DNA of 64,000 nucleotides from Thecaphora thlaspeos (Eukaryota; Basidiomycota; Ustilaginomycetes; Urocystidales; Glomosporiaceae), in NCBI GenBank assembly GCA_900291925.1, contig UWYS01000005.1, positions 186,001-250,000 on the forward strand. Reading direction: 5' to 3'. The notes under the pieces were generated by a model. It ran no database searches and was not told the origin of the DNA. It saw only the letters and a list, made by a program, of their open reading frames with translations. How positions within the stretch are numbered: position 1 is the stretch's first letter; each line of letters starts with the position of its first letter. The position numbers were made by a program, and so were the translations under genes. Of the stretch, positions 45,654 through 57,282 are shown piece by piece.

Positions 45654-45709
45654 CGACCGACCGACCGACCGACAGACGGACGGACGGACGGACGGACGGA
45701 CGGACGGGG
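45654..45709. repeat. (GACC)n-(GACG)n tetranucleotide repeat
   Basis: A compound run of GACC then GACG units, about 14 units in all, in the SWI1 upstream region. Confidence 0.9.
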
Positions 45710-46476
45710 ATCGGCAGAGGAGTGCCCCTCCCACCCGAACAAACATACTCACATCCCGAGCTCGCATACCCCCCCGCATCCCCTACGTCGTAGTTTAGCA
45801 ACCGTTCCATAGCGTAGCGTCATCGCTGTAGCCGCAGCCGTCCGTCGATCTTCGGCTGTTCCCTGTCTCGCCATCGTCACCTATCCCCCTTCGTCCCCCC
45901 TCTCTCCTGCTGTAGTTCCGAGGCATCCGGCTCCCCCCCTCCCCTGCACCTGTCCTGCCGTGCTCCCCTTCTCCGCCGTCCCGTCCGCTCCACGCTCCAC
46001 GCTCCACGCTCCTCCCTCCCGCCTGCCGCACCGGCTGCACCGCGTCTGTCGGCCGCTGCCGCTGCTCGTCGCCGTCGTCGCCGTCGTCGTCGTTATCGGT
46101 CGTTGCGGCCCTCCCTTGTCCGGTCCGTCGGTCCGCGACCCCTCTCTTTGTTCCCTCCCCTTCCGTTTCTTGCCGGCAGCCTCGCTGCTCGCCAGTCAGT
46201 CCGTCCGTCTGCCTGTCCGTTCCTGCGCCGTCACCAGTCGTCGTTGCCCCTTCCGTCTGCTGTCCGTCGAGGTCAGCGAGCGTGCTCTTCAAGACAGAGC
46301 CTGATCTGGGCTCCACGTCCGCCGATCCTGCTACCGGGGCCCCTCAACGCCAACCGCCGGTCGGCAACAGCCCCTTCCGTAGCACGCCTTGGGCGCCAGT
46401 CTCCTCGCACAGCCTGTTTGGAGCCCCCGATCTTCGCCAAGACGCGTCGTGCGTTCCCGTCGTCGTCTCTTTGACG

Positions 46477-47032
46477 GTGAGTAGCCTCGCAGTAGTGCTC
46501 CTCCCCTTTTCCCGCTTCTTTCCCCGTTCCCGTCACTGTCCCATCTCCCTCTCGCCATCATGTGCCGCCCGGGCCACCGTGCCCACCGTCGAGACTGGCG
46601 ACCGAGTCATCGGTCTTGCCAACCGTCTCGACTCGTGCCTCTCTACTTGGCCGGTCACGTCACGGCTGCGTGGCTTGTAGGGCAGCCTGGATATCGGTGT
46701 GGTAAGCATAGACACTACGCAGGCAGGATCGTCGACTCTCTTCCGGAAGCCAGCCCTCACACGGTCGCAGCAGCCGTAGCGCGTCGCGATCACAGGATCA
46801 CCGGCACGGTTGCGCGACGTCGATGTTTCGATCTCTACTCTCTTCCTTTTCGCCGCATTTCGGGACCCCCGCTTGTTCTACGCCGCCTTCTCTGTGCTTC
46901 ACCCTGCTGCTCATTCTATACTGGTTCCGCCCCTCGTCGTGGCTCGGTTCCATGGGTAATGCGATCCGGTACTGAGATCTTCTGTTACCCTCATCATGCT
47001 CCTTTGTCTTTTCCCACTCACGGCTTCTGCAG
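46477..47032 (+). other. Candidate leader intron of the SWI1 gene
   Basis: GTGAGT at 46477 and a TTCTGCAG acceptor ending at 47032 bracket 556 nt upstream of the ATG at 47176. The open frame before the donor could also be coding, but no continuation with an ATG in frame with the SWI1 protein is evident, so I treat it as leader. Confidence 0.4.
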
Positions 47033-47175
47033 GCCTCTCGTGGCCAAGCTTCTGGTTCGAGCACCTCACTCGGTGCCTTCCACAAGCTTATCCTCCGCAG
47101 CAGAAGGACAACCTCGCCTCGACCAATTGACCGCGGTGAAGAGGGCGACGCCTTCTCCTTGCACCCCCGACGGCC

Positions 47176-49541
47176 ATGGACCCGTCATCGTTCAACTTTG
47201 CGCAGCGACCACCGTCACAGCCTCAGCAGCAGACACAGCCGCCGCAGCCTGGACCCGATGCTTGGTCGCAGAACCAGACGATGGCGACAGACGGCAAGCC
47301 GGAGCACTCGGCGTCCGGCGTGGCGCAACTGACCAATCCGCAGCAGATGTTCCAGGTGAGTCTCGCGGCACGTCTGCTTTCATGATCGCGCCGTGCTCTG
47401 CTTCGCTGGGTTTTCGCTCCGCTCCGCTCGTGTGCGGAGTGAGTAAGCGAGATGGAGGGCGCTTCCGTCGTTGAAGAACAGAGCCAGATGCCGTCGCTGC
47501 CGTCATGGTCCCGGCATGACCGTGCTGTGGGGCCGGGCGGCGAAGAGGCTTCGACTCGACTCGACTCGACTCGACTCGGGACGCGAGGTGTCCTCGAGGA
47601 GGCTGCGAAGGGGAGCGAGCGAGCGGACGCGCCATCAGCCGACACGTGAGGCTTCTCCGAGCAAAGAAAATCCCGGAAGCCGGCTGGACGTGGCAGCGGG
47701 GCGAGGGGCAGGGCAGGCGGCACCGCGGCGGTCGCTGGACTGGCCCAGGCGACGGGACGCGTCGGGGGCCGGGCGCCGTCGCGGAGAAGCGTCCCTCCAT
47801 CCCCCCCAGATGTCCCATCGCACCTGCCATCTCGGACGCGGCCCGTAGCAGTCAGAATCACCCCTCGACCGCCGCCATCCGCCATCCGCCATACAACCGC
47901 CTCTCCACCCCTCGTTCGCCTTTGCGACCGGGCTCTCGACGCTCCGCGACCACCCACTCCGTCCAAGCTGCTCCGTCGCTCTCTAACGATCGGAGCAGCG
48001 GTATGATAGCGGACTCGACGAGGTTCTGAGCTTGGTCACTCGCCCGCCATCGCGACCCTTTCCCTTTCCCTCGCGATTCAAAAGATCCATAGAAACAGCG
48101 GTCCGGCCCCTCACACCTAGATGCTGGCACTGAATGCCCTCACATACCCACCTCCTCTGACCGCGCCGCTACCCCTCTGCCCATCCGTCCGACCCCCAAC
48201 ATGTCGCACCTACAGTCAATACGAAGCAACAAGATCGCCCTGCAGCGGCAATGGGCCGTCATCAGCACGCAGCTCGACGGACCCACCAAGACCGCCGCTC
48301 AGCAGCACCTGGCGAACCAGATGAGGCGGCTGCAGCACATGGAGCAGGCGGCCATGATGTCGATGAATAGTGCCGCGCAGGGTCAGCAGACACCACAGCA
48401 GCAGCAGGCGTCGACAATCCAGCCCGATCAGCCTGCGCCGCCAGGTGCCATCGTCGGCAACCCCTTTGCGGCGCAGCAGCACGGCCAGATGAACGGCATC
48501 AACCCCATGCAAGCGCCACTTCAGCAGCAGCAGCCACATCCGCAACAGCAACCCCAGCAGCAGGCGCAAGGATTCCCTATGCAAGACCAGGCCACGCAGC
48601 AGCAATCGCAGCAGCAACCACAACAGCAGCAGCCGCAGCAGCCACAACCCTTTCCCTTCCCGCAGCTACAGCAGGGCCAGCAGCATGACACAGACGCGCA
48701 AGGGTCGGGCGGCCCGATGGCCAAACGGGATTTCATCGGGACGGTGCGCAACTTTATGCTGCAGCGCGGCACGCCGTGGCCTTCGAACCTGTCGCTCGTC
48801 TTTGTCGGTCCGGCGGCCTCCAATGTCCCCGGCGAGACCCGGACGGTCGAGATGCAGGCCCTCTTTGCCTCGATGGTCAACTCGGGCGGCTCGCAGCGGG
48901 CGAGCCAGATGCCAGGCTTCTGGGCCGTGGTGGCAAGCCGGCTGGGCCTCAAGGTTGCCCCACCCGATGGCTCTCAGTCGAGCCCCGATGCGATCCCCAC
49001 ACCTTCCGAGGTCCCGGACCGTTTGGCGGCCTTCTACCGCGACCGCCTCAGCGCCTTTGAGCAGTTCTGGCTCTCCCGGATGCCGCTGAGGCAGTCGAGC
49101 ACTGGCAGCAACAATGCTCCCGGCTCTTCTGCACCCGTCATCGATGCCGCCATTGATCCACAGCTTCAGCAGCATCCTCAGCAACAGCAGGGCGTCCAAC
49201 CGTCGCAACCGCCACCACCTCAGCCGCAAGGGCAGCAGAACGCGACGCCTGGCTCCAATCCTTTGCAGGGCTCCCAGTTCAATCCTTCGAGCGCGAATGC
49301 ACCCTCACCATCGCCGTCGCAGTCGCAGCAACCGGCCGAGGCTCAGCAGCAGACGCCCGGCAGAGGGCCACCGAACGCCGCGGCCATGCAAGCAGGGCTG
49401 CAACAGCAAATGTCCCAGCTGCAGCAGCTCGTCGCAAGCGGTCGGATCACGCCACAGCAGGCGAGGGAGCGCTTCCTCGCGATGCAGCAGGCAATGCGGG
49501 CCGCCGTCATGAAGCAACAGCAGCAACACCAGCAGCAGCAA

Positions 49542-49579
<38 letters not shown>

Positions 49580-52028
49580 GCAGCAGCCCCAGCTCCAACA
49601 GCAGCAGCAGCTTGCGCAAAGCCTTCCTCAAGGAATGGGTGGTCAGATGACGCCTTCGCAGGCTCAGCAGAGCCAGGGCGGACCGCAAGCGGGGATGACT
49701 GCCGCCTTTGGGATGCCTCAGCCGGGGCAGAACCTCAATATGGCCGGCTTCCCGGGGCAACTGGGCCAGCAGATGCAGCAGCAGCAGGCGCCGCCGCAGC
49801 AGCCATTGTTCCCCGGTCAGCAAGGAGTGGGCGCGCCCATGGCACCTCCGCTGGCTCCTGTGCCAACGGGCGGGTCGCAGCCTGGAGTTGCAGACGTTAA
49901 CGGCGACCTGCAGAAGGTCAACGGCGCTGACATCGGCGCGGCACCGCAATGGCCCGCGCAGCCGACGCCGATGCAGACGAACGGCGTGACGCCGCCTTAT
50001 AAGAAAGCCACCCAGACACCCGCCTCGAAGGAGCCGAAGCGAGACAAGAAGAAGCGGAAGAAGAACGAGCCAGAGACGCCGACAGCCGGGCCGAGCACGC
50101 CGAAACCGGCAGCCAGAACCAACTCGCAGTCCCAGCTGCCCACTCAGGCTTTGGCAGAGGCGCACAGCCAACAACAGCCAGCATCGATCCAGCAAAGGCA
50201 ACAGCTTCCGCCTCAGCACTCGCCTTCCGCCAAGCAGCTTTCCGCGAGCGCGACCCCCGCTCCCTCCGCCCCTGTGCCGCCGCCGCCTTCGCCGGGCAAG
50301 TTCAGGATCGAGTACCTGCCGCTGCGCCGTGAGGTGCACACCTATGGCGGGTGGGACCTAAGCCTCGTCGACAGCCAGCTCGCCCCTGCCGCCGCTGCGC
50401 GCGGGCGGCCTCGCAATCTGAGGGAGCTCGGAACGGTCGATGTTCACGCCATGACGATGTCGCTGCGGTCTCGCATCGAGGTCGAAATATCTTACGCGCT
50501 CAACGCCCTCCTGATTCTCTCGGCCGGGCTGTCAGCACCGCAGTCGTACGCGTTCCCCCTCGAGCCGTGCGAAGACCTGCTGGACGAGCTGCTGGACCTC
50601 CTGGAAGACAGCAGCTTCGGCGTCGAGAAGCGCGAGACTGCCCAAGTTGCCAGAGACTGCACGCGGCGCAAGGGCTCGCAGAGGAAGAGCCTGCCAACCT
50701 ACCGCGACTGGCTCCGAGCCGCCACGGAAGAAGCGGCCGAGCTGAGGTTCTGGCACCGTCGAAGGGCCGGCCGGTCCCACTCGGTCGCCGGCACCACCAC
50801 CGAGTTCGACCTCAACGACGCCCAGTCGACCGTGACGGATGTGTCGACCGAATCGACTGCCACGACCATTCAGACGTCGGGCGTAGAAGCGGAGCAGGAG
50901 CGGCGAGAGGAGCAGCGGGCAGCGCGCGCGCTGACGATCCTCACGATTCTCCGCAACTTTTCCATCATGCCGACAAACATCCACTACCTCAACGCTTCGC
51001 CCAAGTTCCTCGAGCTTCTGGCGAGGATCTGCCAGAGCGATGCCCATCGAGCGGACCTGTCGGCCGACAACGAAGATGACCCCGTGGCACCGACGGCCGC
51101 GGCTGGTTCCTCGTTCTCGTCCCCGTTTCCCTCATCCGCCAAGCAGCAGGTTCCGGATACGGTCTTCACTACGGCCGAAGCCTTCCGGGTACGCAAGGAG
51201 GTGCTCCACATCCTCTCCAACCTCGCCGGCGAGTCGCTGTCGCTCCTCAGCCTCTCGAAGGCGACGGTCCGTTCGCTGTTTGATCTGTTGACGTCGTTCA
51301 TCGCCGAGGCTGCGATCGTCGAGGAGCTCGAGCACGAGGGTGACCAGGCGGACCTGTGCACCGTCTACCCGCCGGGCACGCCGCGCGAGAGCATCCCGCC
51401 GGCGCCGAGGAAGATCCCGTACCACGCCGACATGGCGCTCGACGCCTTTTCGAAGCTCGCGCTGCCCGACGACAACCGCCAGGTGATCAGCGAGGCCGTC
51501 GAGGGCGAGGACCTGCTGCGGCTCGTCCACGAGCTGATGCGTCTGCTGCCGGTCTCGGAGGTCGACTACCAGATGCTCAAGACCGAGGCGCGGCTCGGGT
51601 ACACGGAGCGCGTGGCCATGTGCATGTACAACCTCGCCTTTCTCGCGCCACCCGAGGTCAAGCTGTCGATGCGCCGGATCCCCGGCCTGTCGCGCATCGT
51701 CTTCCGGCTGGTCAAGCGTCTCTCCAAGGCGGTGCCGGACTTTAGCCGCAATCCGTTCAGCGTCCTGTGCCGTCGGCTGGTTGAGGCGCTTCGCCTCATC
51801 AGCGACAGCCAGGACATGTTTGGCGCACCGCCGCTGCTCGGCCTCGGCTTCTCGTCGGGCCCGGCGGGCGGCTTGCCGGACGCGGGCTCGGGCGGGATCG
51901 GCTTCGGCTCCAAGGGTCAGGTGGGACTGCTGCTGGATGACGAAGAGGGCGTCGTCGATATGCTCGCAACCAACGAGCTGGATCCGGTCGTCATCTCGGA
52001 ACTGCACGCCCTGTTGGCTCTCGGATAG
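47176..52028 (+). CDS. SWI1: SWI1/ARID1-type subunit of the SWI/SNF chromatin remodeller
   Basis: Nuclear DNA-binding subunit of the SWI/SNF complex. Exon 1 is 47176-47355 (MDPSSFNFAQRP, Gln/Pro-rich), then an 860-nt intron, then exon 2 from 48216 (SIRSNKIALQRQW) to TAG 52028, giving about 1330 residues. An ARID-like segment at residues about 230-350 includes KRDFIGTVRNFMLQRGTPW, PGFWAVVASRLGL and a C-terminal FEQFWLSR. Long polyglutamine tracts surround it (densest at 49506-49610). The C-terminal third (from about residue 750) has armadillo-like helices, for example ALTILTILRNFSIMPTN, which is the conserved region of fungal SWI1/BAF250. An in-frame ATG at 48201, just inside the intron's end, could start a shorter form. 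Confidence 0.87.
47551..47578. repeat. (TCGAC)n pentanucleotide repeat
   Basis: Five to six copies inside SWI1 intron 1. Confidence 0.85.
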
Positions 52029-52515
52029 GGACTGGAGCCCGTCACCTTGGTCGGCTTTGTTGTTAGAAGAAGGGAAAGGATCGGGGTGCAAATGCCAAAT
52101 TCGTAAGCGCGCGCGTGCGCCTGCTGCGCCGCCCCATTGCTTATCTGTTGGACCCATCGTGATTCCGTGTCCGAGATATCTCTTCAAGCTGCGAGTAGTA
52201 GTGAAAGCGACTATGCAGTCAAACGAACCCAGATATCCACATCGGCCGAGCGAGGTTACGAATCAGCCTCGTTTCCGTCCGTTGGCCTGATGCATCTGGC
52301 ACGGTGACGCCAACGAACGGTGGTCAGCACTCTTATGGTCGTCACGACTTTTGTGATTCTCGCTACCTCGGGGCGTCGTCTTTGAGATAGAAACAAGGAG
52401 GGTTATTCGAGGAGAAGAGGGATCTGGGGAGATACAAGCCCGACCGTGGACCGGTGACATGCTTCCCTTGGCGACAGGGTTAAAACTTGGAGCCTTTTCT
52501 GTCCGGTGTTGGTGT

Positions 52516-52584
52516 GACGAGGGGAAAGAATGACGAGGAGAGAGAATGACGAGGGGAGAGAATGACGAGGGGAGAGAGAATGAC
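52516..52584. repeat. 16-bp tandem repeat (GACGAGGGGAGAGAAT)n
   Basis: Four imperfect copies, purine-only apart from the T and C of each unit. Confidence 0.85.
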
Positions 52585-53365
52585 GCTTGAAAAACTCGCG
52601 TTGTGTGACAGGCAGAGCGATCGAGGAGAGATAGCACGACGAGAGGTTGAAGCAGATGTACGCGGCCAATGGAGGTGTAGCACGTTATCGGGCCCTGACC
52701 AGTCCGGGCTTCACGGATCATACATAGACGCTCGTCCCGCCTTGTCGTTTGCGTTGAAAGTGAAGCGAAGCTTGTAGAAAAAAACCTTGCCAACCCCGAG
52801 CTCGCGATGGTGCGGACAGAAGCAAGATGATTTATTTTTCGCATCCCTCGCCCCGTGCAAAGCCCAAGCCTATCTCTGCGCCAACAGTCATGGCGATCTC
52901 GTGACCCAAGAGCGATATTGCAGACCAGTCATACGAACGATAACGATATGGGAAGCCTATAAAGGCAAGGGGAAGGCCTTTGGAGATTATCGCTGAAGTC
53001 AAAAATTTAATTTTGACCGATCATTCGCCGGTATGCCACCGGCTGCGCAGCCGCTTCAAGCTTGTTCTTGTGTTCATTTACGGATGATGACATCTTTGCC
53101 CTTACCCCCCATCACATGGGGTGATGGTACGGGTATTTAATTTACGTTTGCCGAGCATGATTGTGAGACCGCCAGGTGACTGCCCGTTTCTGTCTGGTCA
53201 CTGGGGTCACGAGGACGGCTGAAGGCGCTAGGGGGTGCGGGTATCCAGGTAAAATCTCCGGACCGATCTTGACGATGAAGGGCACGGAAGAGCGTCGGGG
53301 AGGATGTAGGAGAGACTGCTCTCGATCTCGCCACAGGTGACGATATCAAACGGGCATCAAAAGGG

Positions 53366-53371
53366 TATAAG
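53366..53371 (+). promoter_or_regulatory. TATA-like element
   Basis: TATAAG, 163 bp upstream of the ATG at 53529, followed by a pyrimidine/CA-rich leader. Confidence 0.4.
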
Positions 53372-53528
53372 AACGACTCCTCACGCCTCTTCTTCTCCCC
53401 TTCTCGTCGTCACTCATCAGCACCAGAAAACCCAATATCACCCTTCCCCTGCACAGGAACAGAGCAAGACAACCCAAACCTCCATCCCTCACATCCAAAC
53501 CGCCCCTCGACCCCATCCCCGCGAAAAA

Positions 53529-53732
53529 ATGGCGACGAAATTCTCTCTCTCCTTCCTCGTGCTCATCGTCATTTGGACGGTTTCAGCCTCGCCACTTCCC
53601 AGTCTCTCACCGGGCGAAACGTCGCCGGTGGGTGCGTACTTTTACACCAATCCACCGTCTACCTATGATCCTAGACTTGGAGATGCAGGTAGGGACATAC
53701 CTACGCCGCCACCGCAACCTAGAGGGAGCTGA
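53529..53732 (+). CDS. Candidate small secreted protein
   Basis: A 67-residue frame from ATG 53529 in good context (AAAAAATGGC). Residues 1-21 (MATKFSLSFLVLIVIWTVSAS) form a convincing signal peptide. The short mature part is Pro/Gly-rich (SPLPSLSPGET, TPPPQPRGS) with no cysteine. A GTAGGG donor-like site at 53690 and another open frame downstream (ending near 53853) suggest the real gene may be spliced and longer, but I could not join them in phase. Unrecognised; its placement near other secreted-protein genes supports reality only weakly. Confidence 0.4.
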   Translation: MATKFSLSFLVLIVIWTVSASPLPSLSPGETSPVGAYFYTNPPSTYDPRLGDAGRDIPTPPPQPRGS

Positions 53733-54366
53733 AATGGAGAAGGACTTCAGACAGGCAGTGGGTAGGAACGTTCCCACACGGAGGTCGATTGACGAATGGA
53801 CGTTGTACGGTTTGTTTTTTTCTCCCGATTATGTCGCGCAGAAGAACGATTGAAATCACGTCGGGAGACTCAAAGCAAGTGATTCCTGCTGGTCGACGGC
53901 GAAGAATGGGGATTCGTCTCGATTCGATCGAGGAAAGATGGCTGTTTCGCCGCTGAGACTGCGTGACGTGAAACGATGCAACATCAAGAAATTCGCTTGA
54001 TGGACCTTGTCAAGGTATCGTCTGTCGGCTGTACCATCAAGTGCGTACTGAGTGTCTGATGTACTAATGGTCAGTTCGAGCTGATGAGCACAGAGATGGG
54101 CAGTGAGAACGAGAAAATTGATTACTCATTGACGCAGAAAGCGGATTGGGAGAGTAATGAAGCGAGAAGGGGGCCGCGACCAAGCGATTTGAGGGGGAGG
54201 CGGGGAAGAGAAAGACGTGCTTCGGAAAGCTGGAAATAAGTTCGGCGTTGGCAAGACCCCTTCGACAAATGCGATGCGGGCGACTCGAATTCGCCTCTCG
54301 ATCAAGACAGAGGGGAGTTGGATCTGCTCGCCCACCTAGGACTCAGGCGAACAGCTACGCGAGGGC
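53733..54366. other. Intergenic, no gene seen
   Basis: 634 bp between the small secreted candidate and the 3' end of the 227-residue secreted-protein gene. Nothing recognised. Confidence 0.45.
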
Positions 54367-55178
54367 CTAGCACCAAGTCTTGACGTCCGCATAGGAAGGA
54401 GCGCAGTAGTCAATCTCGACGATGGGTGGGTATGAGAAAAGGGGCTGACCGGTGTAGACCAGCTTGTCAGAGAGGGTGGTGCGAGCGCGGTACAAGGTCT
54501 TTTCGTCGACACAGCAGAGAGACTCGGGGCAGCTCCAGCCGACTCCATCGCTGGCACCGCCCCATCCCGCTGCACCTGAACCATCTCCTCCGAGCCCCAT
54601 CGAGAAGATCGGAAGCTCGCATGTAGATGCCTGACTCCTCTCCCCTCCGTCCGGACAAAGCTCGAGGTTGATGAGAACGGAGGAGTCTTTATCACTGACG
54701 ATGGTGAATCTGCGACCAGAGGTATGACGCTCCGACTTGGAGACGGAGAAGGTGGTCTCGCTATTGACGGGCAAGCTGATGACGTGGGAGGCCTGACGTC
54801 GAGGTAAGACGGCGAGACGGTGAAAGAGGGCATCAGTGGCTTGTCAAAACTGCAACAGCGCGGCACATTAGGCAGCCGAGTGAGCATAGCGGGTGCGGAA
54901 GAAAGCTTCCAAGGACTCACGTCAAGGACTGAATGGTAGATACAATCCGGATCCTCGCCTTGAGCAGGCCTGGGGGAGACCTTCAAAGGTTCCTTACCGC
55001 AGCTAGCGGTGTTGATCATGATGTTGAAACGCGGATAATTAGCCTTCAGCCGACAGGTGCTTTGGGGCTGGAGGGCGCGAGGGAACTTTGACTCGAGCCA
55101 GGGGTCATTGACGACAGAGGCACTAACCAGCGCGGGCAGGAGGACGAGGAGAGTCTGGAAGATGGCGGTGAAGTGCAT
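54367..55178 (-). CDS. Secreted protein of unknown function, 227 residues
   Basis: ATG 55178 opens a signal peptide (MHFTAIFQTLLVLLPALVSA). Two exons, 55178-54921 and 54792-54367, are joined across a 128-nt intron (GTGAGT...GTCAG) in phase 0, giving ...SVLD|ASHVISLPV.... The joined mature protein has ten cysteines (for example STCRLKANYP, TASCGKEP, DPDCIYH, WSCPESLCCVDE, CAPSYADVKTWC), which suggests disulfide-stabilised extracellular folding. The C-terminus ends in Cys. No known domain recognised. A TATAAG element lies about 50 bp before the ATG. The alternative of reading through the intron loses the Cys-rich C-terminal half, so the spliced model is preferred. Confidence 0.7.
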
Positions 55179-56280
55179 CTTGGACTGGAGAAATGCGGGG
55201 GTTAGTGGAGAAACGATCTCCTCTTATAGACAAGCCGCCTACCCGTCTACCCTCTTCAGCATCGAGGCTCAAAGCTCCGAGAAGTGGGGGCGATTGGAAC
55301 CTTGGCGGGTGCGGCCGCACCGACCTAGACCACGGAAGACCGAGTCCTTCTCCTGCCTTACGATCTCCTCGGCAGTGGGGGTCATACGGCATCACAATCG
55401 TCCCTCCCAGCGGTGGGGGCTATGCAGAGGCGCAGCCGTAGTCACAGCAACGGCGTAGCCAGTCTACCAAGCGAGGCGCGCTTCACGGGCCGTGGTGGCC
55501 GAGTCGTGATGAAGCCGGGCAGGGATAGCCGGGAGACGCTTAAGCACAGGCACAGCGGTGAGCACGACTTCGAAGTAGAACCACTTCGCCCCACTCTTGC
55601 ACTTCATCATTTGGAGAAAAAAAAGAGCACCTCAACAATCGTATTGGCAAAGACACATCTCCTACACTCCAAGAACAGAGACGACGAAGAAGAGACGAAA
55701 GGGGGTTGAAAATGTAGGCAGACTACTATCTAACGATCCTTCATTGACCGGAGTCTGAGGGTGATAGCGAAAGAATGCCTTTCTTTAGGTACGAACCCCC
55801 CCACTAAGAGGGAGGACGACGTCGTTCTAGCTCAATTTATAATGACGGTGAGGCGCGAAGTGCGATCCTACCGAGATAAGGATATTGAGCAAGTGGAGGA
55901 TGGGCGGAACGGAAGAGGAGGGCCGAAGGCAGGGAGAGCGAGGAGAGGGGAGAGCGGTCTTACCGTCATCGATGTTTTTCTTACCACACGGAGAGATGCA
56001 CAGACGGAGGGTGATGATGAGCTCGCGGAGGCTGGGTGCCCTCGTCCTTCGTTTCGAGGAGATGGTATGATTGTGCTGTTGTTACAAATGTGCCAAGGTG
56101 CTTGAGGCGAGTGGACGGTCCGTGGTGCGTTGTTATACAGTGATTCATTGGAGTTGCTTGGAAATGTGTTGTCGTGGGGCGGGTTGCATCGGGATCGTCG
56201 CAATGTGGTGACATGGCGTAACGCCGACGTGGCGATGACGCCGGGAGATGGGTGGTCGGACCAAGCAGGCTGTGCTGGCG
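55179..56280. other. Intergenic, no gene seen
   Basis: 1.1 kb holding the promoter of the 227-residue secreted-protein gene on its left and the terminator of the next minus-strand gene on its right. No supported gene. Confidence 0.45.
55223..55228 (-). promoter_or_regulatory. TATA box of the 227-residue secreted-protein gene
   Basis: TATAAG on minus, about 45-50 bp upstream of the ATG at 55178. Confidence 0.55.
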
Positions 56281-57282
56281 CTACTTGGTCTTGCGCTTCT
56301 CGCGCTCCTTGGTCTTCTTGTCCTTCAGCTCGCGGTAGAGTTTGATGGCCTTGTCGCGCTCTTGGTCGAGGATCATCTGCCTGGCCATGCTCGGCTTAAC
56401 TGGCCTCGCGCCCGGGTAGCCGCCTGCGCCGTCGTCGCCGGCCCGGTCGTCGTCTCGCTTCCGCTTCTTGGCCTCTGCGGCGGGTGCGTTTGCGGGGATA
56501 CGGCCCTTGAAGCGTGCCTTTTCGTCGGTTATGACGCGCCTCGATGCCTCGTCCTCGTCAGTCCCTCCGATCTTGGCCATGAGCTGGGCCTTGCGCAGCT
56601 TCGAGGTTACCGTCTCGCCCCTTGGGGCCTTTGTCAGGCGTGGCGGCGCGAGGGCGACGTCATTGATCTTCTTGACCTGGCTGGCCTTTGCGAAGTCCTT
56701 GACGTCGGCATCGGCCTCGAGGGCCTGGCGCTGTTGCTTGAGATCGTTGTGCGAGGGCTCGGCGGCCTGCTTTGCGGTGGCCTTGTCGGCGCGCTTCTTG
56801 CGCGTGTCCTCCGAGTCGGCCTCGTCCTGCGAGTTGGCGTCCGGATCGATGCCGGCCTTGCGTGCGAGCCTGCGCTCGCGCTTCTTTGCATTGGCGGCCG
56901 ACTTTGAGCGAAAGGTGGACGAGATGTCATGGGCCATTGCGATTTCGACTCGACGGTTGAAGTCGCGCAGCTTTTCGCCTGGCCGGATCCTGAGCTCGTC
57001 ACTGGGCGCTGAGGCTGACTCGCCGTCAGCGGCCCCCTTGCCCTTGCTCTTTGGCTTCTTGGCGGCGCCAGTGGCCGAGGAAGATGTTTCGTTTGCGAGC
57101 TTTTGTGCGAGCTTGCGTTTGCGATAGTCTTCCTGGATCTGTGCGCCCTGGATAATCCTCATTGCGCCCGTTGGCATTGAGTTGAAGTGATGGTCATCCT
57201 TGCCGGTGGCGGGAGGGAGGTTGTTGCCGAGGGCGCGGCGATCCTCCTGGCGCTTGGAGAACTTTGCGCGTTTGTGTGGCAT
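56281..57282 (-). CDS. Basic, Lys/Arg-rich nucleolar-type protein (CCDC137-like?)
   Basis: Intronless 333-residue protein from ATG 57282 (MPHKRAKFSKRQEDRR) to TAG 56281. Very rich in Lys, Arg, Ala and Asp, with charged helical stretches such as SKSAANAKKRERRLARKA and a C-terminal YRELKDKKTKEREKRK. A conserved-looking block reads RIRPGEKLRDFNRRVEIAM. Such composition is typical of nucleolar ribosome-biogenesis factors. It recalls fungal proteins annotated as CCDC137-like, but I cannot confirm that family by eye. The open frame upstream to 57471 is probably leader. Confidence 0.75.
   Translation of the reverse strand: MPHKRAKFSKRQEDRRALGNNLPPATGKDDHHFNSMPTGAMRIIQGAQIQEDYRKRKLAQKLANETSSSATGAAKKPKSKGKGAADGESASAPSDELRIRPGEKLRDFNRRVEIAMAHDISSTFRSKSAANAKKRERRLARKAGIDPDANSQDEADSEDTRKKRADKATAKQAAEPSHNDLKQQRQALEADADVKDFAKASQVKKINDVALAPPRLTKAPRGETVTSKLRKAQLMAKIGGTDEDEASRRVITDEKARFKGRIPANAPAAEAKKRKRDDDRAGDDGAGGYPGARPVKPSMARQMILDQERDKAIKLYRELKDKKTKEREKRKTK

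Larger units (their letters stand above)
43755..47175. promoter_or_regulatory. Long gene-poor stretch, SWI1 leader and promoter
   Basis: 3.4 kb without a convincing gene. From about 45300 it is CT-rich with several microsatellites. A probable leader intron lies at its right end. A 314-codon minus frame at 44004-44948 lacks recognisable features. Confidence 0.45.
52029..53528. other. Intergenic, no gene seen
   Basis: 1.5 kb without a supported gene. It includes a 16-bp tandem repeat, an AT-rich near-palindrome (about 52999-53018) and, near 53366, a TATAAG element for the downstream small gene. Confidence 0.45.
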
